Source of the DNA: Bolinopsis microptera
Taxonomy: Eukaryota; Ctenophora; Tentaculata; Lobata; Bolinopsidae
Direction: 5' to 3'
DNA: 64,000 nt
Assembly: GCF_026151205.1 (NCBI RefSeq)
Contig: NC_087074.1
Coordinates: 7,729,726 to 7,793,725 of the forward strand
The notes under the pieces were generated by a model. The model made no database searches and was not told where the DNA came from. It saw nothing but the letters and a program-made list of their open reading frames with translations. Every line of letters begins with the position of its first letter. Position 1 is the first letter of the stretch. The translations under genes and the position numbers were made by a program. Below, piece after piece: positions 1-13,100 of the stretch.

Positions 1-347
1 TTATAAAAAACGAAACAGTCTACCTTTGAAATACCAAATACATTCTGACTAAAATAATCCGTCATAACAGCATTCTCAAGATAGATAGATACATTTCACG
101 TCTTTGACTGAAATTAGTCAACTATGGATGATATAAGACACAATTTCAATACTTGAAGTTAGATTCCCGGGCCGGAGAAATCATGTATCGTTAGTAAATA
201 GATTATTAGTCACAATGAAATTATAGTTTAAGACATCCATTTTGCATTGTGTTTCCAATATTAGAATTTATGATATGTATTGATTGAATAATTGGTAATA
301 AATTTAACTTTTGTTTTATTAACTTTTGTTTTATTAGTAAAATGTAG
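1..347. other. Left edge, probably CFAP47 intron
   Basis: AT-rich sequence with no supported exon, repeat or RNA. It ends in a T-rich stretch and TAG before position 348, consistent with an intron acceptor. Confidence 0.5.
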
Positions 348-3300
348 ATGCTGACAATAGAACAATTCCTCAGAACGACATTCTCAAAGTTAGAGAGATA
401 CTCGTATGTAGACGAGGACTACGCGTACACGGAGGGACAACAGGGAGAAAGAGAGGCTCACAGAGACAAATACAAACACTACGTAGACTCTCTCAGGGAG
501 AGCAGACTCTCTAAACTCAAGCGACGGTAAAATGGAGTCCGGGAACATTTGTACCACTTTAGTACTGATGTTCATGGAACTTTCATGTTTAAATGTGTTC
601 CTTTACTTTAGTTTTATAATGTTAGAAGCTTATCATGACGACCATTGGTTGTTGAAATGTATGAGATTATATTGTGTACAAGATATGTGACAGTCCAACA
701 GCACGGACAAAATACCCAGAGAGTTACTAGAGTTCGATAACGACACTGATATTGGCATAGTGCCAGGTTGTGGCCTTATTCCTCCTCCGATAGTGGACTC
801 CTACAACAACTACCAGAAGCAAGTTCCAACACCTCCCGGTTAGTGCGTCTTGTATTTGAGACTCTTATAAAAATGATTCTGCTGAAAAGGACTCTTATAT
901 TGTCCAGAATAATAATATGCTAATGTTATAATAACTACACCAGATAAGAGAAACATTATGCAGCTAATGTGTTACTACCACAGATGGGCTATCCGAGAAA
1001 GTGCTGACGTCAGTAGAGTTGGCCTCAAGACAAGCTAGTTTACAGAACACTGTAACTACAACCAACAACCAGCCTACCACTGCACAGGAGAAGAGAGATT
1101 GCAGCACCAGACTCTCTCCTCAACAGATGCACCAGGTTTATATAACCGACATTGAATGACAGACGACAGAATGTGCATTAAGTTATTAAGTTGTGATTTA
1201 TACAATGTCGAACTAATGTCGTTCTGGTATTGTTTACCCAAGTGTCCAACCATGATTTCTACGATGTACAACTCACCACATTCCACAAATGACAAAACAA
1301 AGGTTTAACTGTCCCTTTGGTAAGTTGGTACACAAATCCAATCGGATCAATCACATTGGTTTCTACGGCGGCTTTCAACATGATTCTGTAAAAATTCATA
1401 TGGAATATGTATTATGTCTAATAAATAACTTAACTGTGGGAAAAGGCTAAATATTTGGCATCGGTCACATCATAGATTATTGGTTTACGTACCGCGCGAA
1501 ACAAATTTAAATATGAAAAGCTACAACTTCGCCGCTAAATTTGCGCGTGTTGCCATAGTAACGGCATATAGCGCGCGTATTTAACAGACCTGAACCAAAT
1601 TCTAAACAACTTTAAAGCCCGTTTCCGAGTACCTTTCTCATTACCTTACAATTAAAATTCTGAATTATCCTTTCATACGTGGATTACTTTCAGATAGTCA
1701 TCGGACCATCAACAATCGACTTCGGTGAAGTAGCTATACGGACAGTGAATACCAAACCTCTTGTTATCGTCAACCATCTGGACATCCATGTCTTCATTCA
1801 GATCGAGATAGATTGCCGGGAGTTGCGACAGTGTCTGCCACTCACTCAGGTCATCCCACCACGATCTCTCTCTAAAGTGGATGTCGTGTTCGAGTCTCAG
1901 AAAGCTGGAATTTTCCAGAGGTAGTTGCCATGATTTTAATTATCTTTATTGTACCAAATTCTTATATCGCTGATATTGATTGAATCCACAGGATAACAAA
2001 TAGGTTCGTTTTTTTTGCCTGGGTAGATCAGAATGAAACATCATTTGAAGGTGTGTTAGACTTCATAATACCAGGGATAATTAAAATTGCAGCAATTGAC
2101 CTCAACTTCCTCAGGAGTGTGGTCTACACTGTGAACAACCACATAAAACAACATATCAACATCTTATCTAAGATTGTGACTCCGGAGATATCTTTATCTC
2201 ATTCCGATGTTACACTGAAACCCACGCTTGGGGTGCCTCAAACCTATGGTTAGCTTAATTTAAAAGCTTATTTTTGAAATGCTGATTGTTTTGTGCTTTG
2301 TATTATTTCCAGCATAATATACTGTCTGAATTTAGTGAGCAGGGTAAAAATGTCACGTATTTATTATTTGTGGCTAACACTACACACTCCAGACTCCACA
2401 GGTTATAGTGAGGTAATTAAACTGACGAACAAGACAAACGGAGCCGCAGAGTTCACTTGGAGACCTGATAAGATTAGCCCGTTTGCAGTGCGACCCTCAC
2501 AGGTTTCAATATTAATATCACAACCACCATCAGTGCTTTTATTGAACTTTAGAATTAATTTGTAATTATCAGAAGTGTCGTGACGTCACTCACCACGTGT
2601 AATGACGTCATACACCACTTGCCATGACGTCACATACCACATGTAATGACGTCATACACCACAACTCTCTCAGGGAACTGTTGAGCCACACTCGACTCTG
2701 AACTGTGAAGTTCTCTATTTCCCCTCTGTCAGCTCGCCTCTAGATGCTGTGTTTACGCTGGATGTAGTGGAGGGTAACACTGAGCAACTTAGTTGTGTTG
2801 CGGAGTTTGCTAGGTGGGTTTCTTATCAACACTTACTTGTTTACTGTGTGCTAAACTTGAATGAAATTAATACTTTTATTATCTGGGCTTAAATCACTCT
2901 ACCGCTACAATATGCTAATATGTGGGTACTAGCAAATATAACAATAATTTTGTGAGTGCTACAATATGCATTACATACGAGTTAAAACAAACATAAATGA
3001 TACAAACCAACCCAGCAATGTTCCAAAGTAACTAACAAGAAGCTTGCGGAGGTAACATGTCCTGTGTTTCAGCCCGTTAGTAAAGTTTGTAGAGAGACGG
3101 TTAGGTGTAGGAGTGCTGCCTCTACATGTTCCCCACAAAGTCAGCGCTGCTCTGAAGAATACCGGACATCACCACGCCTTCTTCCAGGTCAGACATCTCT
3201 CAGCCTATCTCTCAGACATCTCTCAGCCTATTACTTTTGCATTTTTTTTCATCATGTTGTTATCAATAACATGATATTTTGATAATCATTTCAGACACAA

Positions 3301-4187
3301 ATTGTTAACATGTTTATGAAGTAATGATAACCCTCAAGTTAATCCATCTTACACACAGTTCTACTCTATACTAGAAATAACACATATTCCGTGTAGGTTC
3401 TTAACTCACAGCCGACTCCGTTCTGCACGGTGAAACCAGAGTCAGGCTGTATCCCTGTTGGCGGTATGGTTAATCTGGAACTATCATTCTTTGCTGTGGA
3501 TATCGAGAAGTTCGACTTTAAGATAGATGTCAGGGTAAGTTCCTAGTGTGAGGGGAACCTTGTCAATTATCGTCAGGATTTTAGAAGCCATAGGCCCATA
3601 GAAGCATAGATACCCTTTTGCATGGATATCCAAATCAACAAAACAGATAAAATGCAACAAAAAGTTAACAAACCGGTAACAAAAATGTAACAACTGTAAA
3701 CCCTCAACACAGATCAGAGGAGGTAAGAAGCAGACTCTGAGGGTAGGAGGATCAGTGGAACCTCCCCTAGTGGAATGTGATCTGGATACTTTCGCATTCC
3801 ACGGTGTGCACGTGGGCTCTTCTCTGTCCAAGAGCTTCAACCTGGTTAACCCGATGTGCTCGGAGGCTGAGATCGTCTACAATTTGAACAAGTTCAAGGA
3901 TTTTAAACTGGAGATACCCCATAGGAACTTCGCAGGTAGCGTGATGTTAAAAGATAACTGTGAGTTATAGTTAGATAGACCCGTCACTTTATAATGATTC
4001 TTATTGTAAAGTGATAACAACAAGTGTAACAACAACATTCTTATTGTTGTGATTCTTATAGTTCCGTCAATACCAGATCATTATTTCAGATGATGACAAG
4101 AAGAACTATGTAGAAGATAACTATTATCATATCTACCTGAGTCCGGGAGAGAAAGTCAACGTAAACCTGCTCTTCTCTCCTCAGCAG
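348..4187 (+). other. CFAP47: CFAP47 exons 1-11 (linker and first ASH domains)
   Basis: Exons: 348-526, 702-838, 984-1135, 1694-1920, 1992-2248, 2402-2502, 2674-2813, 3073-3187, 3412-3534, 3713-3935, 4090-4187. Exon 1 is charged (EREAHRDKYKHYVDSLRESR) and looks like a helical linker. Exon 4 opens an ASH domain (PSTIDFGEVAIRTVNTKPLV). Exon 6 carries NGAAEFTWRPD, of the kind found near the end of an ASH strand set. Exon 2 needs the acceptor at 701; the nearer one at 692 would give an in-frame stop. Confidence 0.82.
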
Positions 4188-7100
4188 GTTTGTAGCGTTT
4201 ATATTTTTACCATAAAAGAATATACTTTTAGATAACTATTACAATTAATAGCTAGATAGTTATGTTCCAGGCACTCGTGAGTCGTGATCCAATAATTTAA
4301 AATAAATTTCTTATATCTTGCGTCTTGAGGAGGAAATGCTTAGTTAACTAAGTATAAGAGTTAGATGGTAAGAACTCTCTAAAGAACCAGCTAACACCAC
4401 CTCACAACACGTGTCTTATAAACCGCACTTCTGCAGGTGGCAAGCTACGATTTCAACCTGCCAGTACTGATAAACGACATGATAGCGCCTCCTCCGCCCA
4501 ACCGCAAGATAAGCACTGCTCTCTCCAGAACTAGCTCTGTTACTGAGGTAATATCTTCATTACTTATATACCAAGTAGTCTAGTATAAGTGCTTTATAAC
4601 GAGCAGTTATTATTATATGTCACATTACCATAATATGTAGAGATACCTCAATCAATATTCGTTGTTCCTAATTTCCTTGATTGATTCCGACACATCAGCG
4701 CCTCATGTTGTGGCGTCATTTTGAACCTCCCCACTAACTCCACCACCCCCAGTCTCCACAGTCATGTGTGATGTCCACACCCTGCAGAAGAGTCACAGCT
4801 ACAGCAATGTTCCCTATACTCACAGTAGACAAGTTGGAGGTTAACTTCACTGCGTCTCCCTTCACCACTGCCACCTTTACTCCCGAACCCTCTAATAGCA
4901 ACGTGCGTATTTTATGCTCATAAGTTATAGTTAATTATTTGCTAAAATAATTTATATCTAGTTTGATATTTGAGTATCTATTCGAGGATACTACTATTTT
5001 TATTAGACATTTAGACATTTATCATTCTCAAATTGATCTGTATAAAACTATGACCCAGAACTTTATATTACTACATCATTACCTAGCACGAATCTGTATC
5101 TGAGTGTTTTAATTTTCAGGGGTTCAAAATAACAAACGAAGGAAAAGAGGACGTTACCTTTTCGCTGGATATCAAAGAATACAGTAACATATTCGAGCAG
5201 GGCGTTTTCAGGTTCGTCACTCAAACATATGATCAACTCAGAAAGTTTTAGATTTTGGAATATTTCCTCTTTTCATTTCCGTAACTAAATCCTTTTGGAG
5301 AAGCTAAATAAATTTCAAAGTTTGCTCCTAACTACCTCCTACTCCTAATAATATAATAAGAGTTTCCCAAATTATAGTTCTTGTTTCGCCAGGTTTACAA
5401 ACGATAAGAATGTTCCAACTCTGCCAGCTCTAATCGATGTGCACTCTGTTAACTGGAAGACTCTGAAACCCGAGGAGTCTACCTTCATCGGACTACAATT
5501 CATTCCGGGTAAGTCAGTGAAATGTGTGCAGGTAGGTACTTAGATTTTAATCTCTTAGTTTCTAATGGAATTAGCATATCTTATTAGTTACCTCTTTCTC
5601 CTTTTGTGAGGGTACTTATCTCACAATAACTGTTGAATGTTGATGAACCGACAGGTTTGAGCTTTAAAAACTAAGATAATTCCTGTATTGATATAATATG
5701 TAGTTGATACTGCCGTAGCTCGGCTGCTGTTAGGTTATTTCCGAGGCTGATGTTCTTATACTTTGTGATACCAAACCCTTGAAGCAAGCTAATCTGTATA
5801 AAATGACACACTTGGTAGATATGATCAAGCAACTACTATCTTCTCGACCCCTAACAACATTCCAAACTAACCCTATTCTCACAGATATCACACGTTCTGC
5901 AGGTAAGGACTGCCACTACGAGATGATTTTACCGTTAGTCCTCCAGTCAGTGGAGCGGTACCCTTACCGTGTCCTCTCTGTCACCGGGTCTCTGGAGCCT
6001 CCCAAACTACAGTTCTCCTCTCAGCACCTTATGTTACTGCCCACACCCCTCTCTGCTAGTATTGCTACTTCTCTTCAGCTCACTGCTCTCAACTACACCT
6101 GGTTAGTTCTCAACTATCATCTTGTTTCGCTTTCACTTTCTATTTAATTTTACTAAACTGTCAATTTCCAGTTCACATGTATGTTGCGTCAATTTGATGA
6201 CGAAAGTTTATTAATCCAGTGATATTAGTGCGCATAATTTAGTCTCAATAATTTAATTCAAATAATAATCGCCACATAACAGCCGTCACCTACCCTGCAG
6301 TCCAGTGGAGATAACAATAGAGATAGACGAGATAAGATCAGATGAAGGTGACGTGATCACCCCCATCACCGTGAACCCGGAGAAAGTGAAACTGCCTCCC
6401 TGCTCTAAGGACAAACCCTCTCAGACGATTACACTGGAGATAAACTACTGCGCTGAAAAGAGCACTAGCTTTGTGACTAGACTTGTCTTTATTGATCCTC
6501 TTAACAACACGTTAGTTTACTGTTTAGAAGTTTAAAGTATACAGTAATCATGTGGCCTAAAACTCCGGAAATTTCCTCCTCTTAGACCTTTGTTTGTGTA
6601 TAATTTAGAGCTCCTACAGTTATATTATCCCACATAATGGTACGATGTGGAATTCTGCTCCAACCAGGTACAAGTGGAACACCTAGACACGTCCTTTTAT
6701 TTGAACTTTGTAACATGTGACTTTGTTTAATAACAGTTTACTCCGCAGGTTTTCTGTGTCATTAACAGGGACCTCGGAGAACTGTCTGCTGACTAACTAC
6801 CCCTTCGTAAACTCTAATCCTCGCTTCCACCTCCTCTCTGGAGAGACGGAGTACACTCAACAGGTAATCTCGTGACTCATTTGCCATGCGGGTCTGTTAA
6901 CAGTGATAAGATTAGATTAGTGATGAGTACATAGGAATCCACAGCTTTTACCTAGTAGCTACTCACATCCCAAAACACGGACATTAGTTGTTCAAATAGT
7001 ACAAGTGTATTACTCTGCTTCTCTAAGTCATATTTGAGATGGCCTCACCTTGACATCCTTTATTTTACTATACTCCGCCGCGCGGCGTGCTATCTATTGG

Positions 7101-10100
7101 ATATCTACGGGAATTTTGAGCCCCTATTTAATTTGCGGAATAAAACAAGCAATTGATTAATTCGAAAATTTTACAAACTGGTATATAATATACATTATTT
7201 CTTGATAAATACCAGTTTTATAGGACCCTTTAAATAATATATAAGAAAGCAAGAAATCGGTTGACTGAGACTCTACATTAATGTTAAAAGTTTCCACTTC
7301 AGTACACCCCTCCTACAGCGACCCCCTCAACAGTGTCCCTGATCTCCGGAGGACAGTGCGAATCAGCACCTCCCCTCTATACACCCCTCTCTACTCTGAG
7401 TCTGAGGGACGGGGCAAGGAACGCTTTCAGGGCTTACATCACCCCTATCAAAACTCATGCTGCTGAGGTTAGTGCCACATTTGGGACAATAATGTTACAT
7501 TTAGCAAAGTTTTAGTGGGTTATCAAGATATCACTTATTACAAATTAAGGACATTACATCCTGCTACATTTAGCAAGATTTAAGTACAGTTAAGTGTAGT
7601 TTATCTTCAGAGCCCAACTACTTTACCCGTTCATTTCAGAAAGACGAAGAGGAAGAAGAGGAAATAAAAGAAGAAGAGAGTTTCCTCCTACAAGTACTGA
7701 ACAGTGCAGAGAGGTGGATATCCCAGATGGGGTGGTCTAATCTTCCTAACCCTGTTTCAATACCTCATACTATATGGCAGACTGTCCTCCTTAAAAAGGG
7801 AACTGTAAGTCACACTTTGCCTTCATCATCCGTCAGACAAGTCTAACGATATATTGGGACGTTTGGAATTAAAGATGATATAACTTATTTATTAATTGCG
7901 TATCATGACAACCCGCCCAATCATGAATCATATCAACCCATCATGCTAAGTAGCTATTATTATTAACTTTAGAGTTAACCCACCACTACTACTTGCAGGT
8001 AACTAACGATGGTGGTAAGAGACGGAGTGTGTTTGAGCTGGTACAGAACCTGTGTGGTAGACCAATACCTGGTATCCCTGTAAACCCTCCCATCCCAACT
8101 AACGCTCAGGAGAGAGTCAAACTACTACACTGGCAACTCAATACTATGCTCACTTTCCTAAAGTAATTATCATGATGCGTTGGGTGTGACGTCATGTCAC
8201 ATGGTGTGTGACGTCATATTTGATACTGCGTCGTCAGTATCGCCTTTTAGCGAGATGTGAAGTGTAATCATTAGAACAGACCTTTTAACTGCGTATTTAA
8301 CTAAACTAAAGTTAAAGCTTAGTTAAGTTTGGCTAAGATGATTTTCATTTCCCACACACCTTACCCCTCACTAACACACCAGACCCCTCACTAACACACC
8401 TGACCCCTCACTAACACACCTGACCCCTCACTACCACACCTGACCCCTCACTAACACACCTGACCCATCACTACCACACCTGACCCCTCACTACCACACC
8501 GGACCCCTCACTAACACACCTGACCCCTCACTAACACACATAACCCCTCACTAACACACCTGACCCCTCACTAACACACCTGACCCCTCAATAACTCACC
8601 TGACCCCTCACTAACACACCTTATCTACAAGGGTACAAGGAGCGAAGCTGACCCACGTTAAAGCAGAGTGGTTCCTGAGTCTCTCTGACTTCCTGCTCTG
8701 GTCTCATCTCTCAAACTTCGAGTGCGGACTTCCGTCCGAGTCCGAGGAGATCCTGGTTGTGAAGCACGAGAAATACTCCAGCCAGGCCTGGGTGGACTTG
8801 GTCCTTCAGCTCGCTAAAGTGTTTGTTTTGGTCAAGGTCAAACCTTCCAAGTCACTTCCCGCTAACTCTGATTCCTACAAATCGTGAGTTTATAATCAGA
8901 TAACTGTCTCCGTATTCAACAAGTTAAGTACTACTGTAATATTTACCGTTTATAGCTAGTCCACAGCACCCTAAACCTAATATCCGCTACACTCTACAAA
9001 TACCCTAACTCAAAGCAGTCTGGCCAGGTCAGTGTACAGCAGAGAAGAGAGGACGCTGCTAGGATGGCTCTCTCATCACTACGAGACCCAGAGGAAGGTT
9101 ATCTGGAGTGAGAACTCCCCTCCTACTCGCTGGATCGTCTCTTTTGATAATGATCTGTTAGATGGGCTCGTGCTCGCGGCTCTCCTGTCCTCTTACTGCC
9201 CCTTCTTGGTGAGTTTTTAGTGTTTACTGTCCTCTTACTTCCCCTTCTTAGTTCTTGGTGAGTGTTAACTGTCCTCTTACTGCCCCTTCTTGGTGAGTGT
9301 CCTCTTACTGCCCCTTCTTTGTGAGTGTTTACTGTCCTCTTACTGCCCCTTCTTGGTGAGTGTTTACTGTCCTCTTACTGCCCCTTCTTGGTGAGTGTTT
9401 ACTGTGGAGCTATGTTGTGTTATGACAGTGTTAGCTGTGAATCACACCAATGTTTTATGCTTTTATGTACGATGAAGGTAAACGACTCTGGTTCAAGTCG
9501 ATTATGAGGTTTAGCTGCTCGATTATAGCTGATCCTTTTTTTTTGCCATGGCAACCTTCAAACTCTTCAACCGTTATAACGTAGTAGATGAATGGGGAAA
9601 CTATGATGGAGATTGGAGATTATCTTTGCTTTAGTCAGATCAAGGAGTGATTAGAGGAGGATGGATGACTAGCTCACTGTGTGGGGTCTAGTTATCTAAT
9701 TGGATAATCGTCGTGTTATGGGAGATTATAGAGATTGGGCCATACTTGTAGGACGGTGATGATGGGGACTTCAAGCGTTTGGAATTTTACGGCTGTTGAA
9801 TATATCTATGTTAAGGGGGCCGGGGGGTCTTCATCAAAATTCTCTCGAAATCGACTTTATAGTTGTTTCTGATAGAGGGGAGTGATATCTATCAGCTGCT
9901 TTTGGTCCCATGGAAAAATATTGTTCCTAGCCGGTCTAAGGTCAGCGCTTATGTGTAATTGTATTGCGCGATCGATTTTCAATCGCAAATTCTGAAAATC
10001 GAGTCTAAAAATCTATCTTCTCCCACATTTTTTGAGCAATCACCCTGAAACTTTCAGGATATGTTCTAGGGACCATTTAGAAATTTTGAGATAGGCCTTT

Positions 10101-13100
10101 AAAAATTTTTTATTCAATTTTGAAAATCTTGGACCTCAAAAAATCGTAAAAAAACGAGGTCCAAGATTTTCAAAATTGAATAAAAAATTTTTAAAGGCCT
10201 ATCTCAAAATTTTGTATTTTTTGGTTGAATACGCCCAATGGGCGCTGGTCTGTACCGAAATATAAAAAACATACAATATAAAATTATAGAGAAACATAGA
10301 GAATAAAATTCTAGCAAGCCTCCGAAAACTATTTAGCCTTGTGTGTCGACGTAACTAGAAAATAGCATAAAAATATGAGTTGCAGTTCAGGTTCTGTTAC
10401 TTTAACATTTACCAGTCTCAGCACTGAAAAAAACACACTAAATAAGCTTTCAACGCGGTTCATTTATTAATTGTAAAAAGTGGTAAATCTACACACGGCA
10501 ACTCCAGTCAGCACCAAATAACACTCAACATACATCATACATTAACTCTTATCAGGAGCTTTGGGACGTTTGAGATGATAAGGTTTTATCAGCCGTGCGG
10601 ATCTTTCTGTCGCGTATGAAATAATGTTTATTTGAGTCTTTCTGGATCATCTGTTTCATCTCCTTAACAAGTTTACTATGCGCAAGCTGTTCCTCTTTGG
10701 TTCTGTCCGGTCCCAAATAAACATGTTTGAAAACGTCACTGTCTCTGAGGTTTCGTGCACGCATCAAAATCAAGTCTACCTCACTGGCACAACCAAATTC
10801 GACCTTGATAGGCCTATTCTTACCCGGTTCCTTCCTTCCGATTCTGTAGACCTCACCAGTGCGGAGCACGGGGAAAGCGTCAGTTCCGTAAAGTATGTCC
10901 TTGACAACTTTGTTGAGCTCAAAATCGGCTTCTTTATCACTTTCATGGCAACCGTAGATCATCAAGTACTTCGATCGTTTCTTCTCTTCATTTACAGTCC
11001 TTACGGCTTGTTTGATAGAGTTTTCTGTTAAAGGTTTCCCGCTAGGACGCTGAGCAGTGTTTTTCTTGACAACATCCGTCCAACTTTTCATTTCTGATTT
11101 AACTGTCTCCTGAACTGAATTCATCTGTCCTTGTTGAGTTTCAATAATTAGTTTCTGATCCGCTATTTTCTCCGATTTCATGACATCAATTTTCCCAGCA
11201 GCACTTTTACAAAGTTCAATATTCTTCTCCGCCAATTTCATTAAGCTGCCGATGATTTTGACGAGTGGATTTTTGTTAAGTTTCATTAAAGCGGTCTCAG
11301 TAAAGTCAGATCTACATGAAACATTGGCAACCTTGAATATTTTCTGAAATTCTGATGTCATCTCATGGTCCATCGCGTTGAGCCGGTCCACTGAAAAATC
11401 CATGCTACACAGTCGGCGCTGTTGAAAGTCGACGTGGCGAGTAACACTTTCACTGATAACGATCACTGATAAGCGAGCTAAAAAACAGTGCAAATACAAA
11501 TTGGTTTACTGCGAACTGAATTGGTTTACTGCGAACTGAATTGGTTTACTGTATGATCATTCTCTTCTAAATGGTCCCTAGAACAAATCCTGAAAGTTTC
11601 AGGGTGATTGCTCAAAAAATGTGGGAGAAGATAGATTTTTAGACTCGATTTTCAGAATTTGCGATTGAAAATCGCTCGCGCAATACAATTACACATAAGC
11701 GTTGACCTTAGACCGGCGATAATTTCGGCTAGGAACAATATTTTTCCATGGGACCAAAAGCAGCTGATAGATATCACTCCCCTCTATCAGAAACAACTAT
11801 AAAGTCGATTTCGAGAGAATTTTGATGAAGACCCCCCGGCCCCCTTAAAGGGTTTTTAGTCAAACTCTAATTTGCCGAGCCACGATATACCGGGCGCTTC
11901 TAGATATCCTGAAATGGTAATTTTCATGTATTTTTTAGGGTATCTAGTATAAATAAACCAAAACGTCACTTTAGCGGAATAGTTTCCTTTACCCGAACGG
12001 CGAACAGGTATCCGTAATTTTTCCTCAACTTTTTGTCTAATAGGAATCGATGACCAACGACCACAGATTGGGTTATCATTATTTTCGGAGAGCCTTATTT
12101 TCTATTCTATCTAGATTACAGCATTAACTTGAAACAATGCCCAGTTCCATTTTGCTCGCCAGTCATAGAAAAAGATAATGTTCAGATTAGGCCTGGAACA
12201 TCACGATTCATTCTTTAATGTTCTGTGTCCCTTTATAATATTGTTAGTGGATGTTATAATACTCTGAAATCAGCAGAAGTAACGTGTCATAATCTTATCT
12301 TTTGTAGTCAATTATTTAATTTGAATGATCCAACGACCTTTGACAAATAATTATATCATTTCAATTTCTGCTTACTCAATATTCAATGTCTATGCAGCAA
12401 TATCTTGTACCAATAAAAACACCCGGATAACTAAAGGATTTCTCAAGTAATAAAATATTAGTAAAACAGAAATGACATATCATACAAATGTAAATAAGTA
12501 AATAGGAAGTTCTCGTGAAGAATATTCTCAAAGTTCACACAAGTCACAATGTGCCTACAAGAGAGTGTAGAGGGAGGCGATGAGGGGGAGGAGAAGGGCG
12601 GCGAGGGCGGTGGCGGAGGAGGCCTTGGTGCAATCTGCTGTGTCGCACTCAGCACACAGCTCATTCTTTTTATCTTCAGCTGTGCAGGGTCCACATCCCG
12701 CCATCTTAACCTTGTACGCGTCAGTAGCTTTAGTTCCGGGCCTGTCAAAGTGTCAAGTTAGTGTTAGAGTTGAGCTGATTCAACTTGAGCGGATACTGTT
12801 TTGACATATTAACACACAGGCAAATTTAATTTTGGGTGTCATTTAAGCAATTAATCATGGATAAATATAAAGTATTAATTAAGAATAAATATGATAAGAT
12901 CGATATTTAAGAAGGGTACGTACATGTTGCACATGATCTTGGTAGCCTTGAGTCGTTTGCAAACAGTGGAATCCGCTGCGGCGTTGAACTTCTTGTCAGT
13001 GGCACTGTACGCGTAGTTCTTACATTTGAAGTCGTCAGCGGTCTCCTTCACCGTGTTGCAAGCCTCGGCTGCCCCAGTGCAGGACTCACACGTGGCTTCA

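Larger units (their letters stand above)
9815..11844. mobile_element. TTAA-flanked foldback DNA transposon carrying a LINE insertion
   Basis: Both ends match in inverted orientation (GGGGGCCGGGGGGTCTTCAT inward) and are bordered by TTAA at 9811-9814 and 11845-11848. The arms are about 350-400 bp and meet at a palindromic centre near 10140. The same family without the insert lies at 32780-33503 and 45283-46006. TTAA duplications are typical of piggyBac and Kolobok elements; no transposase is present, so it is non-autonomous. The right arm is interrupted from about 10215 to 11554 by a LINE. Confidence 0.85.

Noticed and set aside
348-350. ATG as the CFAP47 start codon
   Set aside because: It directly follows an acceptor-like TAG and the protein lacks the family's first ~650-700 residues; kept as probable internal exon edge.
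8361-8620. CRISPR-like look of regular 20-bp repeats
   Set aside because: Head-to-tail units without unique spacers, in an animal intron: a minisatellite.
10678-11031. 117-residue plus-strand frame
   Set aside because: Antisense shadow of the LINE ORF1.
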